A stretch of DNA of 19,381 nt, from positions 1-19,381 of the forward strand of contig CAJKAP010000019.1 of the NCBI GenBank assembly GCA_905197905.1. Direction: 5' to 3'. The stretch comes from an uncultured Sutterella sp. GTDB lineage: Bacteria; Pseudomonadota; Gammaproteobacteria; Burkholderiales; Burkholderiaceae_F. Position 1 is the stretch's first letter. Each line of letters starts with the position of its first letter. The position numbers were made by a program, and so were the translations under genes. This document shows, one piece after another, positions 1 to 7,632 of this stretch. A model generated the notes under the pieces. That model was not told where the DNA came from. It saw only the letters and a list, made by a program, of their open reading frames with translations, and ran no database searches.

Positions 1-8
1 ATTCACCT

Positions 9-49
9 TATAATGTACAGGTTTGTACAGATTTTTGATAGCTAGCTAT
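9..49 (+). promoter_or_regulatory. Likely promoter/operator of the first LysR gene
   Basis: A perfect -10 hexamer TATAAT lies at 9-14; its -35 would fall outside the window. Downstream are a direct repeat TGTACAG (14-20 and 24-30) and a perfect 12-base palindrome ATAGCTAGCTAT (38-49), which ends six bases before the start codon. Dyads at this place fit autoregulation by a LysR protein, but that is inference. No clear ribosome binding site precedes the ATG at 56. Confidence 0.45.
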
Positions 50-55
50 TAACCC

Positions 56-949
56 ATGCTCGACCCTAAACAAATGCATGCCTTTACCGTGCTTGCTGAA
101 CACATGCACTTTGGTAAAACCGCCAAAATACTGGGAATTTCTCAGTCCACGCTTTCAACACAAATTCGCTCGCTTGAAGAAGAAATTGGGGGTGCGCTCA
201 TCAACCGCTCCAACCGCACGATGAAACTCACCGTCCTTGGGGAGACATTTTTAACGGATGCTAAGAATATTCTGGCCCTGATGGAATGCGCGAAAAAGAA
301 CTCTTCCGACATTCTTGATGGGACAGTTTCTTCCCTGCGTCTGGGGGTAGATTGCGGAACCGTCACTTCCCGAATTTTTGATCAAATTCTCGCAGAAGCC
401 CACCGTCGCTTCCCTAAGCTTGAACTCTCCACCATGGATAACCCACCCGTTTCGCTTTTAAAAGAGCTCTCGGCTGGGCGCCTGGATGTCGTGATTAGCA
501 ACACCTTTGGGCTCGATATTCCGAAAAATGTCGTGAGCTATACGCTAGCGAATTGGAAACCTATGCTCGTTGTCTCGGAAAAGTATCAAGTCACCAAGGC
601 TAACGGTGAACTCGATATTGCAGCCGTCTCTGAGCTCCCTTTCATCATTTTTGAGCACATTGACGAGTCGCCTCGGGTGATTGAACACATCTTTAGTTTC
701 CGCCCTAAACGCATTTTGCGTTTGCCCTCCGTTCCCCTCATTGCGAGCTATGTCGAGCAAGGAATGGGCGCGGCGATTGTGCCCGATGCAGACTTGAGTC
801 TTTTTCATCCACACACCAAGGTCTACCCGATTCCCAATGGCGTGATGCCCGTGAAGATGATGCGCTTAAATTCGAGCAATTCTCCCACCATGATTCGCTT
901 TTTCCGAATGTTGCGTGAGCTTTTCTTGGAAAACAAAGAAGCACAATAA
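56..949 (+). CDS. LysR-family transcriptional regulator
   Basis: This 297-residue protein has the usual length of a LysR regulator. The N-terminal winged helix-turn-helix (about residues 1-65) shows FGKTAKILGISQSTLSTQIR followed by LEEEIGGALINRS, a typical LysR DNA-binding helix pair and wing. The rest is the two-lobed periplasmic-binding-like effector domain, with VEQGMGAAIVPD near residue 240 as in LysR effector domains. The start is chosen by alignment to the paralogue at 4689, which begins in the same way (MxDPKQMxAF); no good Shine-Dalgarno is visible. The gene converges on the porin and shares a bidirectional terminator with it. Its target is unknown; it may control the porin/flavoprotein genes or a gene to the left of the window. 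Confidence 0.93.
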   Translation: MLDPKQMHAFTVLAEHMHFGKTAKILGISQSTLSTQIRSLEEEIGGALINRSNRTMKLTVLGETFLTDAKNILALMECAKKNSSDILDGTVSSLRLGVDCGTVTSRIFDQILAEAHRRFPKLELSTMDNPPVSLLKELSAGRLDVVISNTFGLDIPKNVVSYTLANWKPMLVVSEKYQVTKANGELDIAAVSELPFIIFEHIDESPRVIEHIFSFRPKRILRLPSVPLIASYVEQGMGAAIVPDADLSLFHPHTKVYPIPNGVMPVKMMRLNSSNSPTMIRFFRMLRELFLENKEAQ

Positions 950-965
950 GCTCAACGTCTCAACG

Positions 966-1001
966 AAAAGAGGAGGAAAAAAATTTCCTCCTCTTTTCTT
1001 T
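966..1001 (+). terminator. Bidirectional rho-independent terminator
   Basis: A perfect 14-bp stem (966-979 with 984-997) with an AAAA loop is followed by CTTT. Its A/T-rich outer ends give a T tract on either strand. It lies between the convergent LysR gene and porin gene and probably ends both transcripts. Confidence 0.8.
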
Positions 1002-1074
1002 CGGTCGCGCGAGAAGCCGACCCCACTTTCGCTAGCCCACCCGACTAGCCACGCTGCACGCTGCGTGCCTACCT

Positions 1075-2268
1075 TTAGAACTTGTGGTTAATCCCAAAGA
1101 ACACTTGAGAGGCCAGAGGATCTTTATATTCATGGCCACCAGCGGTCGTCAAACTGACTTTGTCTTTGTAGACGCCAGCAGCCGCGTAGAACGTGGTGCG
1201 CTTACTCAACGGATAGGTATAGCCCAGGCCTGCACTATAGCGCTTCAAGCTCGTACCAACCTCAGCAGCGCGTTCTTCAGAGAGCTCATCATCATAGTCG
1301 GCTTTCATCATCATGCCGTAGACGTTCACCTCTCCGCCCAAGGCCGGGAAGCGAGTACCCACAGAGAACGCGTAACCGTTGATCTTATCAAGCCCAGAGA
1401 AGAGCGAATAGTCAGAGAAAGCGGAAAGCGGCATCACAAGGTCAGCGTCCTTAAACCAGGAACCCCAACCGTAGAGCTTCGCATCGCCCAGCTTCACATT
1501 ACCGCCCACCAACAAGGTGACCATGTCTTTCTGAGAGGCTGCAGTGGACTTTTCGTTCATCGTATCGACCATCACCACTAAGTTCACCGCATCAGAATCG
1601 AAGGTCAAAGCGGCAGAAGCGTAGCGGTCGGCAGAAGAGGTTCCTTCAACCGCGTCATCGCTTGCCGCAGCAGAGAAGGAATATTCTACGTGCCCCTGGA
1701 AGGGACCAAACTTCGGCGTATCGTAGTGGAGCATGTTGTCCATGGAAAAATCGTAGAAAGGCAACATATACATGGGGTTACCTAAGTCACCCCAACCCGT
1801 ACCGAAGGGGTTGATTCGATTCCACGTAATGTCAAAGGACATCGGCGTTGCGCCACCACGAATGGAGCCCACACGACCAAAGGCCAACTGACCCCACTGA
1901 TCGTTTTTGAGCCACATATAGCAACCACGCCCAAAGAGTTTTCCTGGAATAGAGCTCGCTCCCGTGTCGGAGTTGTAGCCCGCTTCTAACCAGAAGCCCA
2001 CTTTCGTTTCGGGAGACAAATCTTCAGAACCGATAAAGATGAAACGGTTCCCATCGAGCATACCGTCACCCATATCGACTTTACTCGTCGACTTATTCAC
2101 GCCATCCTTGGCGTAGGTATAACGCAGACCCGTGTCCACCATCCCCCCGAGGACGAGGTCCATGGAATTGGCCACGCCTGCGCTGAGCATCCCAACGAGC
2201 GGAACAAGCGTGGCAACAGTGCCTTTGAGACTAAAGGACTTAGCGGTATTTTTGAGGTCGTTTTTCAT
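1075..2268 (-). CDS. Outer-membrane porin (Gram-negative general porin family)
   Basis: This 397-residue protein has an N-terminal signal peptide (a Lys-rich start, a hydrophobic stretch around residues 15-34 and probable cleavage near VANS/MDL). The mature part begins DLVLGGMVDTGLRYTY. It shows alternating beta-strand character throughout and porin-type motifs such as RFIFIGSEDLSPETKVGFWLE and LAFGRVGS. The last residue is Phe (FFGINHKF), the usual sorting signal for BAM-dependent outer-membrane proteins. Length and motifs fit trimeric 16-strand porins of Burkholderiales. It lies about 200 bases downstream of the flavoprotein reductase on the same strand, with a hairpin between them, so it may have its own promoter. 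It could admit the reductase substrate; that is inference. No strong ribosome binding site is seen. Confidence 0.92.
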   Translation of the reverse strand: MKNDLKNTAKSFSLKGTVATLVPLVGMLSAGVANSMDLVLGGMVDTGLRYTYAKDGVNKSTSKVDMGDGMLDGNRFIFIGSEDLSPETKVGFWLEAGYNSDTGASSIPGKLFGRGCYMWLKNDQWGQLAFGRVGSIRGGATPMSFDITWNRINPFGTGWGDLGNPMYMLPFYDFSMDNMLHYDTPKFGPFQGHVEYSFSAAASDDAVEGTSSADRYASAALTFDSDAVNLVVMVDTMNEKSTAASQKDMVTLLVGGNVKLGDAKLYGWGSWFKDADLVMPLSAFSDYSLFSGLDKINGYAFSVGTRFPALGGEVNVYGMMMKADYDDELSEERAAEVGTSLKRYSAGLGYTYPLSKRTTFYAAAGVYKDKVSLTTAGGHEYKDPLASQVFFGINHKF

Positions 2269-2367
2269 GATGTTGAATCTTTATAAAGCGCAGAAGGAAA
2301 TGTTGGACTTCAGCAACTAGCTGATTAGCTAACAAACTCTCGGTCTAATCAAGCTAGGAAACATTCC

Positions 2368-2390
2368 CCTCTGCATGGGAGACATAGAGG
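2368..2390 (-). promoter_or_regulatory. Porin leader hairpin carrying a repeated motif
   Basis: CCTCT (2368-2372) and AGAGG (2386-2390) form a small inverted repeat. In its loop is CATGGGAGACA (2374-2384). The same 11 bases occur at 4419-4429 in the leader of the flavoprotein gene. A second dyad, TAGCT-GATT-AGCTA (2318-2331), lies closer to the porin start. A shared regulator or RNA element is possible; the function is unknown. Confidence 0.35.
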
Positions 2391-2409
2391 TTCACTTTGA
2401 GAAAGGGAA

Positions 2410-2438
2410 CACGGGGAGAGAAAAACTAGAACCCCGTG
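2410..2438 (-). terminator. Hairpin downstream of the flavoprotein gene
   Basis: CACGGGG (2410-2416) and CCCCGTG (2432-2438) form a perfect 7-bp stem about 33 bases past the stop codon of the flavoprotein gene. On the minus strand it is followed by TTCCCTTTCTC, which is a weak U tract. It may terminate the transcript or let part of it read on into the porin. Confidence 0.5.
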
Positions 2439-2470
2439 CATCCCTTTTCACATAGGACTAAAAATAATTT

Positions 2471-4351
2471 TTATTTAGCAGCGCCTTTGACATACTTCGC
2501 AGCTTCTTCGCCACCAATGCGGCCAGAGTTGTATGCGAAGCCCAAGGCTAAGCCCTGATACGGCGGATAGGAGGGAGCCGTGTAGAAGCCGTAGGCATTG
2601 TTACCGACCACATAGAGGCCAGAGACCGGTTTGTAGTCTTTATTCAAGGCCTGCATCTTCGCGTCAACGCGCACACCACCCAAGGTCGAGAGGCTCACCA
2701 CTTTCACGCGCATCGCGTAGAAAGGACCTTCCTTCACGCCAAACTTCAAGAATTCAGCAGGCTTGCCAAACGGATCCTTGCCAGAGGCAACAACGTCGTT
2801 ATATTTCGCAATTTCCTGCGGGAAGTCAGCGTCAAAGCCAGCGGCTTTGGCCAACCCTTCGAGCGTATCCGCCTTAAAGACCACGCCCTGCTTCACTGCG
2901 TCGTCAGCCAAGGCACGGAAGTCGCCTTTACCCTTGGGGTTTTCAGGACCAGCGCCAGAGACTTCAAACGGGAGCTTGTCGGCGGTGTAAGCATCCAAGG
3001 TCTTGGAGTCAACGACCACAAAGTACTTGCCACCAACGGAGTAGCCCAAGTTGGACCAGTAGACGGTGTCGTAGATGTTTTCTTCGTTGCCGAAGCGATG
3101 GCCAGCTGGATCAACCCAGAGAAGTGGCGTCTTCAAGACACGAACGAGCAAGTTCGCATCAACCATGCCGTGAGAGCCAGAAGAGGACGTAGCCAAACCG
3201 TCAAATTCAGCAGCGTGAATCAAAGCGTGGTGTTCACCCATCTTCTGCGCACCAGCCTTCCAGGACATGTCAAGACCTTCACCGTTATTGACCCAGGCGA
3301 TACGGTTCGTCAATTCCGTACTTTCCATGTTTTCCTGCAAGCGCTTCAAGTCGCCGCCGTAGCCACCCGAAGCGACCACAACAGCCTTGGTGTTGACGGT
3401 TAACTTCGTGCCATCAGCCTTTTCAGCCAACACAGCGGTGATCTTGCCGTTAGCATCCTGCACAAGGTCATAGGCACGCGTCTGCGTAAAGAGCTTGCCG
3501 CCCATCTTTTCAAAGTTGGCGTACATGTTCTTGAAGGCCGTAGCGTTGTCCTTATAACGGTGGTAAATACGCCAACGGATCGGGTACGGGTTCTGGCCCT
3601 GCTGCGGGTTCCAGTCGATCAATTCGAGTTCAGCGCCGTACTTTTGCATCCAGTCGATCGTATCGGGCGACATATCAATGACGCGACGGGTGATCGGACC
3701 ATTGTTCAAATAGTGGTTGTAGTCCATCAACTGGTTGAATAAGGCTTCTTTCGTCAACAGATTGAGAAGCTTCGGATCGTTCTTATACTTCGCCTTCTGC
3801 AAGGAGCTTTCCACAGCGAACAAGCCAGAAGCGATCTTGCCAGCGCCACCGACGGCAGGAGCCTTTTCAAGCACCACGACCTTCACACCACGCTCAGCAG
3901 CAGCCAAGGCAGCAGCGGTACCAGAAGCACCAGCCCCAATCACGACCACATCAGCACTCAACGTTTCTGCTTTACCAGGCTTTTTCACAACCTTGACGTC
4001 GTACTTGGCGGGATCTGCACCAGACTTCTTGATAGCGGCAACCACCGCGGCCTTAATGGCTTCGCTAGAAACGGTTGCGCCAGAAATGTTGTCAACGGCC
4101 GTGCTCTGGTGCTCAACGATTTGCTTAGAGAGCGTCGTCGCGGCAACACCGCCCAACTCGGGGGTTTCGCCAGAGGCGTCGATCTTCACATCAGCAATCT
4201 TGCCAGCAGCGTCCAAGGTCACCGTGGCTTTCACGGTTGAGAGCTTACCTTGTGCTTCACCATCAAACGTGCCTGCGGCAGCAAAGGCCATCGAGCTCGC
4301 GCCACACATTAAAGCGACAAGCGCTTTCATGCGAAAAGATTGGGTATTCAT
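2471..4351 (-). CDS. Secreted FMN-binding/FAD flavoprotein reductase (fumarate/urocanate reductase superfamily)
   Basis: This 626-residue protein has a Sec signal peptide (positive start, hydrophobic core, probable AFA cleavage near residue 24). Next is an FMN-binding domain with DNISGAT (about 87-93), whose Thr is the site of covalent FMN attachment by ApbE in this family. The FAD domain has the dinucleotide motif VVIGAGASG (about 136-144), the ribose-binding Glu in VVVLEKAPAVGG, and RFGNEE (about 418). No CxxCH heme motif is present, so electrons must come from a separate cytochrome or quinol dehydrogenase. Compared with Shewanella fumarate reductase, the His of HHTMGG is replaced (SLSTLGG) and the Arg of YNRLGG by Pro (YPPYQG). 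Fumarate is therefore unlikely and the substrate is unknown. The start has a good ribosome binding site (AGGAGA). The gene is divergent from a LysR gene. Confidence 0.9.
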   Translation of the reverse strand: MNTQSFRMKALVALMCGASSMAFAAAGTFDGEAQGKLSTVKATVTLDAAGKIADVKIDASGETPELGGVAATTLSKQIVEHQSTAVDNISGATVSSEAIKAAVVAAIKKSGADPAKYDVKVVKKPGKAETLSADVVVIGAGASGTAAALAAAERGVKVVVLEKAPAVGGAGKIASGLFAVESSLQKAKYKNDPKLLNLLTKEALFNQLMDYNHYLNNGPITRRVIDMSPDTIDWMQKYGAELELIDWNPQQGQNPYPIRWRIYHRYKDNATAFKNMYANFEKMGGKLFTQTRAYDLVQDANGKITAVLAEKADGTKLTVNTKAVVVASGGYGGDLKRLQENMESTELTNRIAWVNNGEGLDMSWKAGAQKMGEHHALIHAAEFDGLATSSSGSHGMVDANLLVRVLKTPLLWVDPAGHRFGNEENIYDTVYWSNLGYSVGGKYFVVVDSKTLDAYTADKLPFEVSGAGPENPKGKGDFRALADDAVKQGVVFKADTLEGLAKAAGFDADFPQEIAKYNDVVASGKDPFGKPAEFLKFGVKEGPFYAMRVKVVSLSTLGGVRVDAKMQALNKDYKPVSGLYVVGNNAYGFYTAPSYPPYQGLALGFAYNSGRIGGEEAAKYVKGAAK

Positions 4352-4354
4352 TGT

Positions 4355-4429
4355 TGTCTCCTAAGGGAATGAAAAATGTTTGCACTTTTTTGAGGTCTCA
4401 ATTTGAAGGCCAGTGCAACATGGGAGACA
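4355..4429 (-). promoter_or_regulatory. Leader fold that could hide the ribosome binding site of the flavoprotein gene
   Basis: On the plus strand TGTCTCC (4355-4361) and GGAGACA (4423-4429) form a perfect 7-base inverted repeat. Nested inside is a second perfect one, TTGCACT (4380-4386) with AGTGCAA (4412-4418). In the minus-strand mRNA the GGAGACA arm contains the Shine-Dalgarno sequence just upstream of the start codon, so the outer stem would sequester it. The distal arm overlaps the 11-base motif shared with the porin leader. Translation control by temperature, ligand or sRNA is possible; no known riboswitch class was recognised. Confidence 0.4.
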
Positions 4430-4459
4430 GCTTAAGGACTTAGTTCTTTAGGGGGTACT

Positions 4460-4490
4460 ATCGTACAATCAAGAAAATCGATTACGTCAA
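4460..4490 (-). promoter_or_regulatory. Candidate promoter for the flavoprotein gene
   Basis: On the minus strand TTGACG (4485-4490) matches the -35 consensus in five of six bases. TACGAT (4460-4465) is a possible -10, but the spacing is 19, longer than usual; TGTACG at 17 is a weaker alternative. The resulting transcript would carry the leader fold at 4355-4429. Confidence 0.3.
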
Positions 4491-4582
4491 CAAATGATCT
4501 TCGTTTATTGGCATTAACACTTTGATTTACATGGATTTTTATAAATTTCAAAAGAAAAGTGTTTGGCAGAAAACCTCAATAA

Positions 4583-4661
4583 TTAGGAATAACCCTAAGT
4601 ATTAGTTCTAGTGATTGAGCGACTTCTTGCAGGTAATCTTGGAAAAAACAAGATTTTTTCC
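4583..4661 (+). promoter_or_regulatory. Leader of the second LysR gene: dyad and terminator-like hairpin
   Basis: The 337-base gap between the divergent genes holds two structures on this side. TTAGG-AATAAC-CCTAA (4583-4598) is a perfect dyad about 100 bases before the ATG and could be a LysR binding site. AATCTTG (4635-4641) pairs with CAAGATT (4649-4655) and is followed by TTTT, like a small terminator. An alternative, mutually exclusive pairing is GGAAAAAA (4641-4648) with TTTTTTCC (4654-4661). Whether it acts as an attenuator is not known. Confidence 0.35.
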
Positions 4662-4688
4662 CTTCTCTCCGAGCTCAAGGATACTGGA

Positions 4689-5575
4689 ATGTTCGATCCG
4701 AAACAGATGCAAGCCTTTGTCGTACTCGCGGAAAATATGCATTTTGGCAAAACGGCTAAAGTGCTAGGCATTTCGCAGTCTACGCTCTCGATGCAGATTC
4801 GCTCTCTTGAAGAAGAAATTGGTGGCGCGCTCATCAATCGTTCTAACCGCACGATGACGCTCACCGTGCTAGGAGAAACCTTCTTAGTTGACGCGCAAAA
4901 TATCCTCGCGATGATGGAGTGCGCGAAGAAAAACTCTGCCGATATTTTGGATGGCACAGCCTCGTCGCTTCGTCTCGGCGTGGACTGTGGGAGTATTTCC
5001 TCTGGCATCTTCGCAAAGATTCTCGCGGAAACACAAGTTCGTTTCCCGCGTATGGAACTCCTCGCAATGGAAGAGCCCCAGCAACGCTTTTAAAGGCGCT
5101 TTCTGCGGGACGACTTGATGCGGTGCTAAGCAACACCTTTAGCTTGGATATTCCGAAAAATATCGTTTCCTACCCTGTAACGCGATGGACCACAACGCTC
5201 GTGGTTTCAGATCGCTATAAAGTAACCAGAGAAGATGGAAGCCTTGATACGGAAGCCGTTTCTGCTCTGCCCTTCATTATTTTTGAACATATCGATGAGT
5301 CGCCCCATGTGATTGAGCATGTGTTGAGTTTTCACCCAAAGCGCGTGATTCGCCTTCCTTCGATTCCGCTTATTGCGAGCTATGTGGAGCAAGGCATTGG
5401 CGCTGCGATTGTGCCTGATGCGGACTTAAAGCTCTTTCATGAACACACCAAAGTCTACCCCATGCCCAATAGCTTCATGGAAGCGCGCTTGATGCGTATG
5501 AATTCGAGCAATTCGCCCACCATGGTGCGCTTCTGGCGCATGGTGCGAGAACTCTTTCCGCCAAAAGAAGAATAG
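4689..5575 (+). pseudogene. LysR-family regulator, frameshifted; paralogue of the gene at 56
   Basis: The ATG at 4689 has a ribosome binding site (AAGGA, seven bases upstream) and opens MFDPKQMQAF, matching the first LysR gene. The frame runs through the DNA-binding domain and stops at 5091-5093. The remainder of the protein continues in the -1 frame from about 5078 to 5575, with the full effector domain and VEQGIGAAIVPD. The paralogue shows that one base is missing: restoring a C in the CCCC run at 5076-5079 gives EEPPATLLKALSAGRLD, matching NPPVSLLKELSAGRLD. The CTTTTA hexamer just downstream is identical in both genes, so the loss lies before it. The restored protein would be 295 residues. 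The rest is well preserved, so the lesion is recent, phase-variable or a sequencing error. It is divergent from the flavoprotein reductase and was probably its regulator. Confidence 0.85.
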
Positions 5576-5587
5576 TTTTCTCAAAAA

Positions 5588-5635
5588 CGCAAAAACGCTT
5601 TGGAATCCTCGTGAAACCAAAGCGTTTTTTGCGTT
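5588..5635 (+). terminator. Bidirectional terminator between LysR2 and the MoeB/ThiF-like gene
   Basis: AAAAACGCTTTGG (5591-5603) pairs perfectly with CCAAAGCGTTTTT (5617-5629), and the stem extends further with one bulge into CGC/GCG. The T-rich and A-rich flanks let it work on both strands, between two convergent genes. Confidence 0.8.
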
Positions 5636-5649
5636 AAAGAAAAGCGAGG

Positions 5650-6387
5650 TTAGTGCTTTTTCTTTTTATAGCGGATCGTATCAAACGTCATATTGAGCGT
5701 ATCGATCATCAAAAGGCGACCAATCAAGGGTTCACCCACATTTGCGGCAATCTTCAGGGCTTCGCAAGCCTGAAGTGTGCCCACCACACCCGTAAGACCA
5801 GAGAAAACACCCACACGAGCGGCTTTTACGTCGTTTGCGCCATCATCGGGCTCAAAAAGGTCGTCAAAGTTCGGCGCTTCTGGATCGCGACCATCAAAAA
5901 CCGTGACCTGACCATTAAAGCGAATGGCAGACCCAAAGACCAAGGGCTTCTTAGCGCGTTTAGCGGCGCGTCCTGCAGCAACACGCGTTGCGAGGTTGTC
6001 CGCACAGTCGAGCACCACATCGGCGTCTTGCATCAATTCAAAGAGGCGATCTTCTGTGGCTAATTCATCAATAGCGACGATTTCGGTAAAGGGTGTGTGC
6101 TGTGCAATTGTTTGTTTTGCGCTTTCCGCCTTGTTGACGCCTACGCGATCCGTCGTGTGAAGGAGCTGACGAGAGAGGTTGGTGACCGAGACCGTATCGT
6201 TATCAATCACGGTAATTTCCCCTGCGCCTGCGCCCGCCAAATAAAGAATCGCAGGGCTACCTAAGCCACCAGCGCCAATGACGAGAAAGTGCGCATTGCA
6301 GATCGCATCGCGCCCCTTTTCACCAAATTCTGCCAACACTGTCTGTCGGCTCAAACGCTCCTGAATGCTATCGACTTCTTGATCCAT
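5650..6387 (-). CDS. MoeB/ThiF/HesA-family adenylyltransferase without zinc cysteines
   Basis: This 245-residue E1-like enzyme belongs to the family that activates the C terminus of a ubiquitin-like sulfur carrier (MoaD or ThiS) with ATP. The nucleotide fold is present: GAGGLGS (38-44), Asp62, the NLSRQ motif with Arg73, Lys86 and DCADN with Asp130. Arg14 is also present. These match the positions of the key MoeB residues. The two CxxC zinc pairs usual in MoeB and ThiF are absent: the first site reads PNFDDLF (172-178) and the chain ends IRYKKKKH with no cysteines. The Cys that follows in ThiF (RCATMG) is also replaced (KAARVG). No carrier-protein gene is adjacent, so the pathway (molybdopterin, thiamin or other) is open. 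The ATG has an AAGGA ribosome binding site nine bases upstream. Confidence 0.88.
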   Translation of the reverse strand: MDQEVDSIQERLSRQTVLAEFGEKGRDAICNAHFLVIGAGGLGSPAILYLAGAGAGEITVIDNDTVSVTNLSRQLLHTTDRVGVNKAESAKQTIAQHTPFTEIVAIDELATEDRLFELMQDADVVLDCADNLATRVAAGRAAKRAKKPLVFGSAIRFNGQVTVFDGRDPEAPNFDDLFEPDDGANDVKAARVGVFSGLTGVVGTLQACEALKIAANVGEPLIGRLLMIDTLNMTFDTIRYKKKKH

Positions 6388-6542
6388 GTTTGGTCTTCCT
6401 TTTTTCTCAAATAAAAGAAACGAGCCGCAGCGCTCTCCCCTACGTCAGGAAGCCGTTTTTGCGAGCTCGTCTCTCACTCTAGCACAGATTTACTCGTTTG
6501 CCATGCCCTCTTTGACCTAGCCATGAAGGAGGATTGACGCCA

Positions 6543-7607
6543 TTAGTGCCCATCCACGCTGTTGACTAAGTTCATACGCATGATGGCGCGGTGCTTAGAG
6601 CCATCTAAGCGCTCTAAGTCAAAGCAGTCCCCATCAACGGTGGGGAATTCGTTGATATAGGCTTCAATCTGCGCGATGTCTTCGTCGGTGAGCTTCGTTT
6701 GAAGAAGCTTCTCTAAGTCTGCCACATGCTTGGCGTTACGCGTCCCCACGATAGCCGCAGCGACTTCTGGGCGACTCAAGGTGTAGAGCGTGGAAACCGT
6801 GGAAATCCCGACGCCGTACTTCGACCCAATGCTTCCTAAGAGCTTCAAGAGCCCTTGGAATCCTTCCCAGCGAAGCGAATCTTCAATCACGAGCGCGTAT
6901 TTCACGAGCGAGCGGTTCTCCAGCTCCGTGATCTTGGGCTGCGGCATCCCTAACCACTTTTCCGACAAAAAGCCACCAGCCACACTTCCGTAGCAAAGGA
7001 ACTTCACGCCATACTTTTTCGCGACAGCCTCAAGGCGCATCGCAGGACGACGATCTAAAACGGAATATTGGCACTGGTTCGACACCACAGGAATACCTGC
7101 CACTAAAAGTTCTTCCAAGGCTTTGGCGTTCATATTGGTGGTCGCAATATTGCGAATCAAGCCCTTTTCTTTCAAGCGCACCAAGTGCCCTGCTACATCG
7201 ACCATCCCAGGGACGGCGTAATCCCACCAGTGAAACTGCACAAGGTCCAAGCGCTCTACGCCCAAGCGATCGCACGAGCGCGTAATAATTTTTTCCACGT
7301 AGGCATAGTCCACATTAGCCAAATCGTTTAAATCGGGCACAAACTTCGTATGAATCTGCGGAATGGACTTTCCTGCGGCACGGCGAGCCCGAATAATCGA
7401 CCCATAGAAGTCTTCGACGCCCGTATAGATATCCGCCCCATCAAAGGTGTTCAACCCAAGCGCTAAAAGACTCTCAAAAGCGCGTGTAGCTTCTTCAGTA
7501 TCGACGGGCTTTTGCAGAGCGTGGCCAAGTGACAATTGCCACCCTCCCCCAATCACAGGCGGAACCAAGTAGCCAGGCGTTAATTCTCGTGGAAAATGAA
7601 CTTGCAT
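6543..7607 (-). CDS. Aldo/keto reductase family protein
   Basis: A protein of about 354 residues with an NAD(P)-dependent (alpha/beta)8 barrel fold. The catalytic tetrad is visible: Asp56 and Tyr61 in FDGADIYTG, Lys88 in HTKF and His126 in QFHWWD. The cofactor end is recognisable as AAAIVGTRNAKHV. An in-frame upstream extension to 7667 exists, but the start at 7607 (MQVHFPREL) is chosen because it has AAGGA eight bases upstream and because the longer form would overlap the upstream gene. It begins 25 bases after the stop of the TIGR04076-type gene, so the two are probably cotranscribed. The physiological substrate cannot be told from sequence. A C-terminal extension of some 40 residues (from FPTVDGDCFDLE) follows the barrel. 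Confidence 0.9.
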   Translation of the reverse strand: MQVHFPRELTPGYLVPPVIGGGWQLSLGHALQKPVDTEEATRAFESLLALGLNTFDGADIYTGVEDFYGSIIRARRAAGKSIPQIHTKFVPDLNDLANVDYAYVEKIITRSCDRLGVERLDLVQFHWWDYAVPGMVDVAGHLVRLKEKGLIRNIATTNMNAKALEELLVAGIPVVSNQCQYSVLDRRPAMRLEAVAKKYGVKFLCYGSVAGGFLSEKWLGMPQPKITELENRSLVKYALVIEDSLRWEGFQGLLKLLGSIGSKYGVGISTVSTLYTLSRPEVAAAIVGTRNAKHVADLEKLLQTKLTDEDIAQIEAYINEFPTVDGDCFDLERLDGSKHRAIMRMNLVNSVDGH

Positions 7608-7632
7608 TTTTTCTGTCCTTTTCTTTTCAAAT

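Noticed and set aside
3735..4364. A 209-codon open frame on the plus strand
   Set aside because: It is antisense to the flavoprotein gene, which has clear domains and a signal peptide; its composition is the mirror of that coding strand.
5076..5093. Programmed -1 frameshifting to express the second LysR gene
   Set aside because: The frame reads GAG CCC CAG, not a standard slippery heptamer; slipping back gives GCC with a first-base mismatch, and no stimulator stem is obvious. LysR genes are not known for this, so a simple lost base is preferred.
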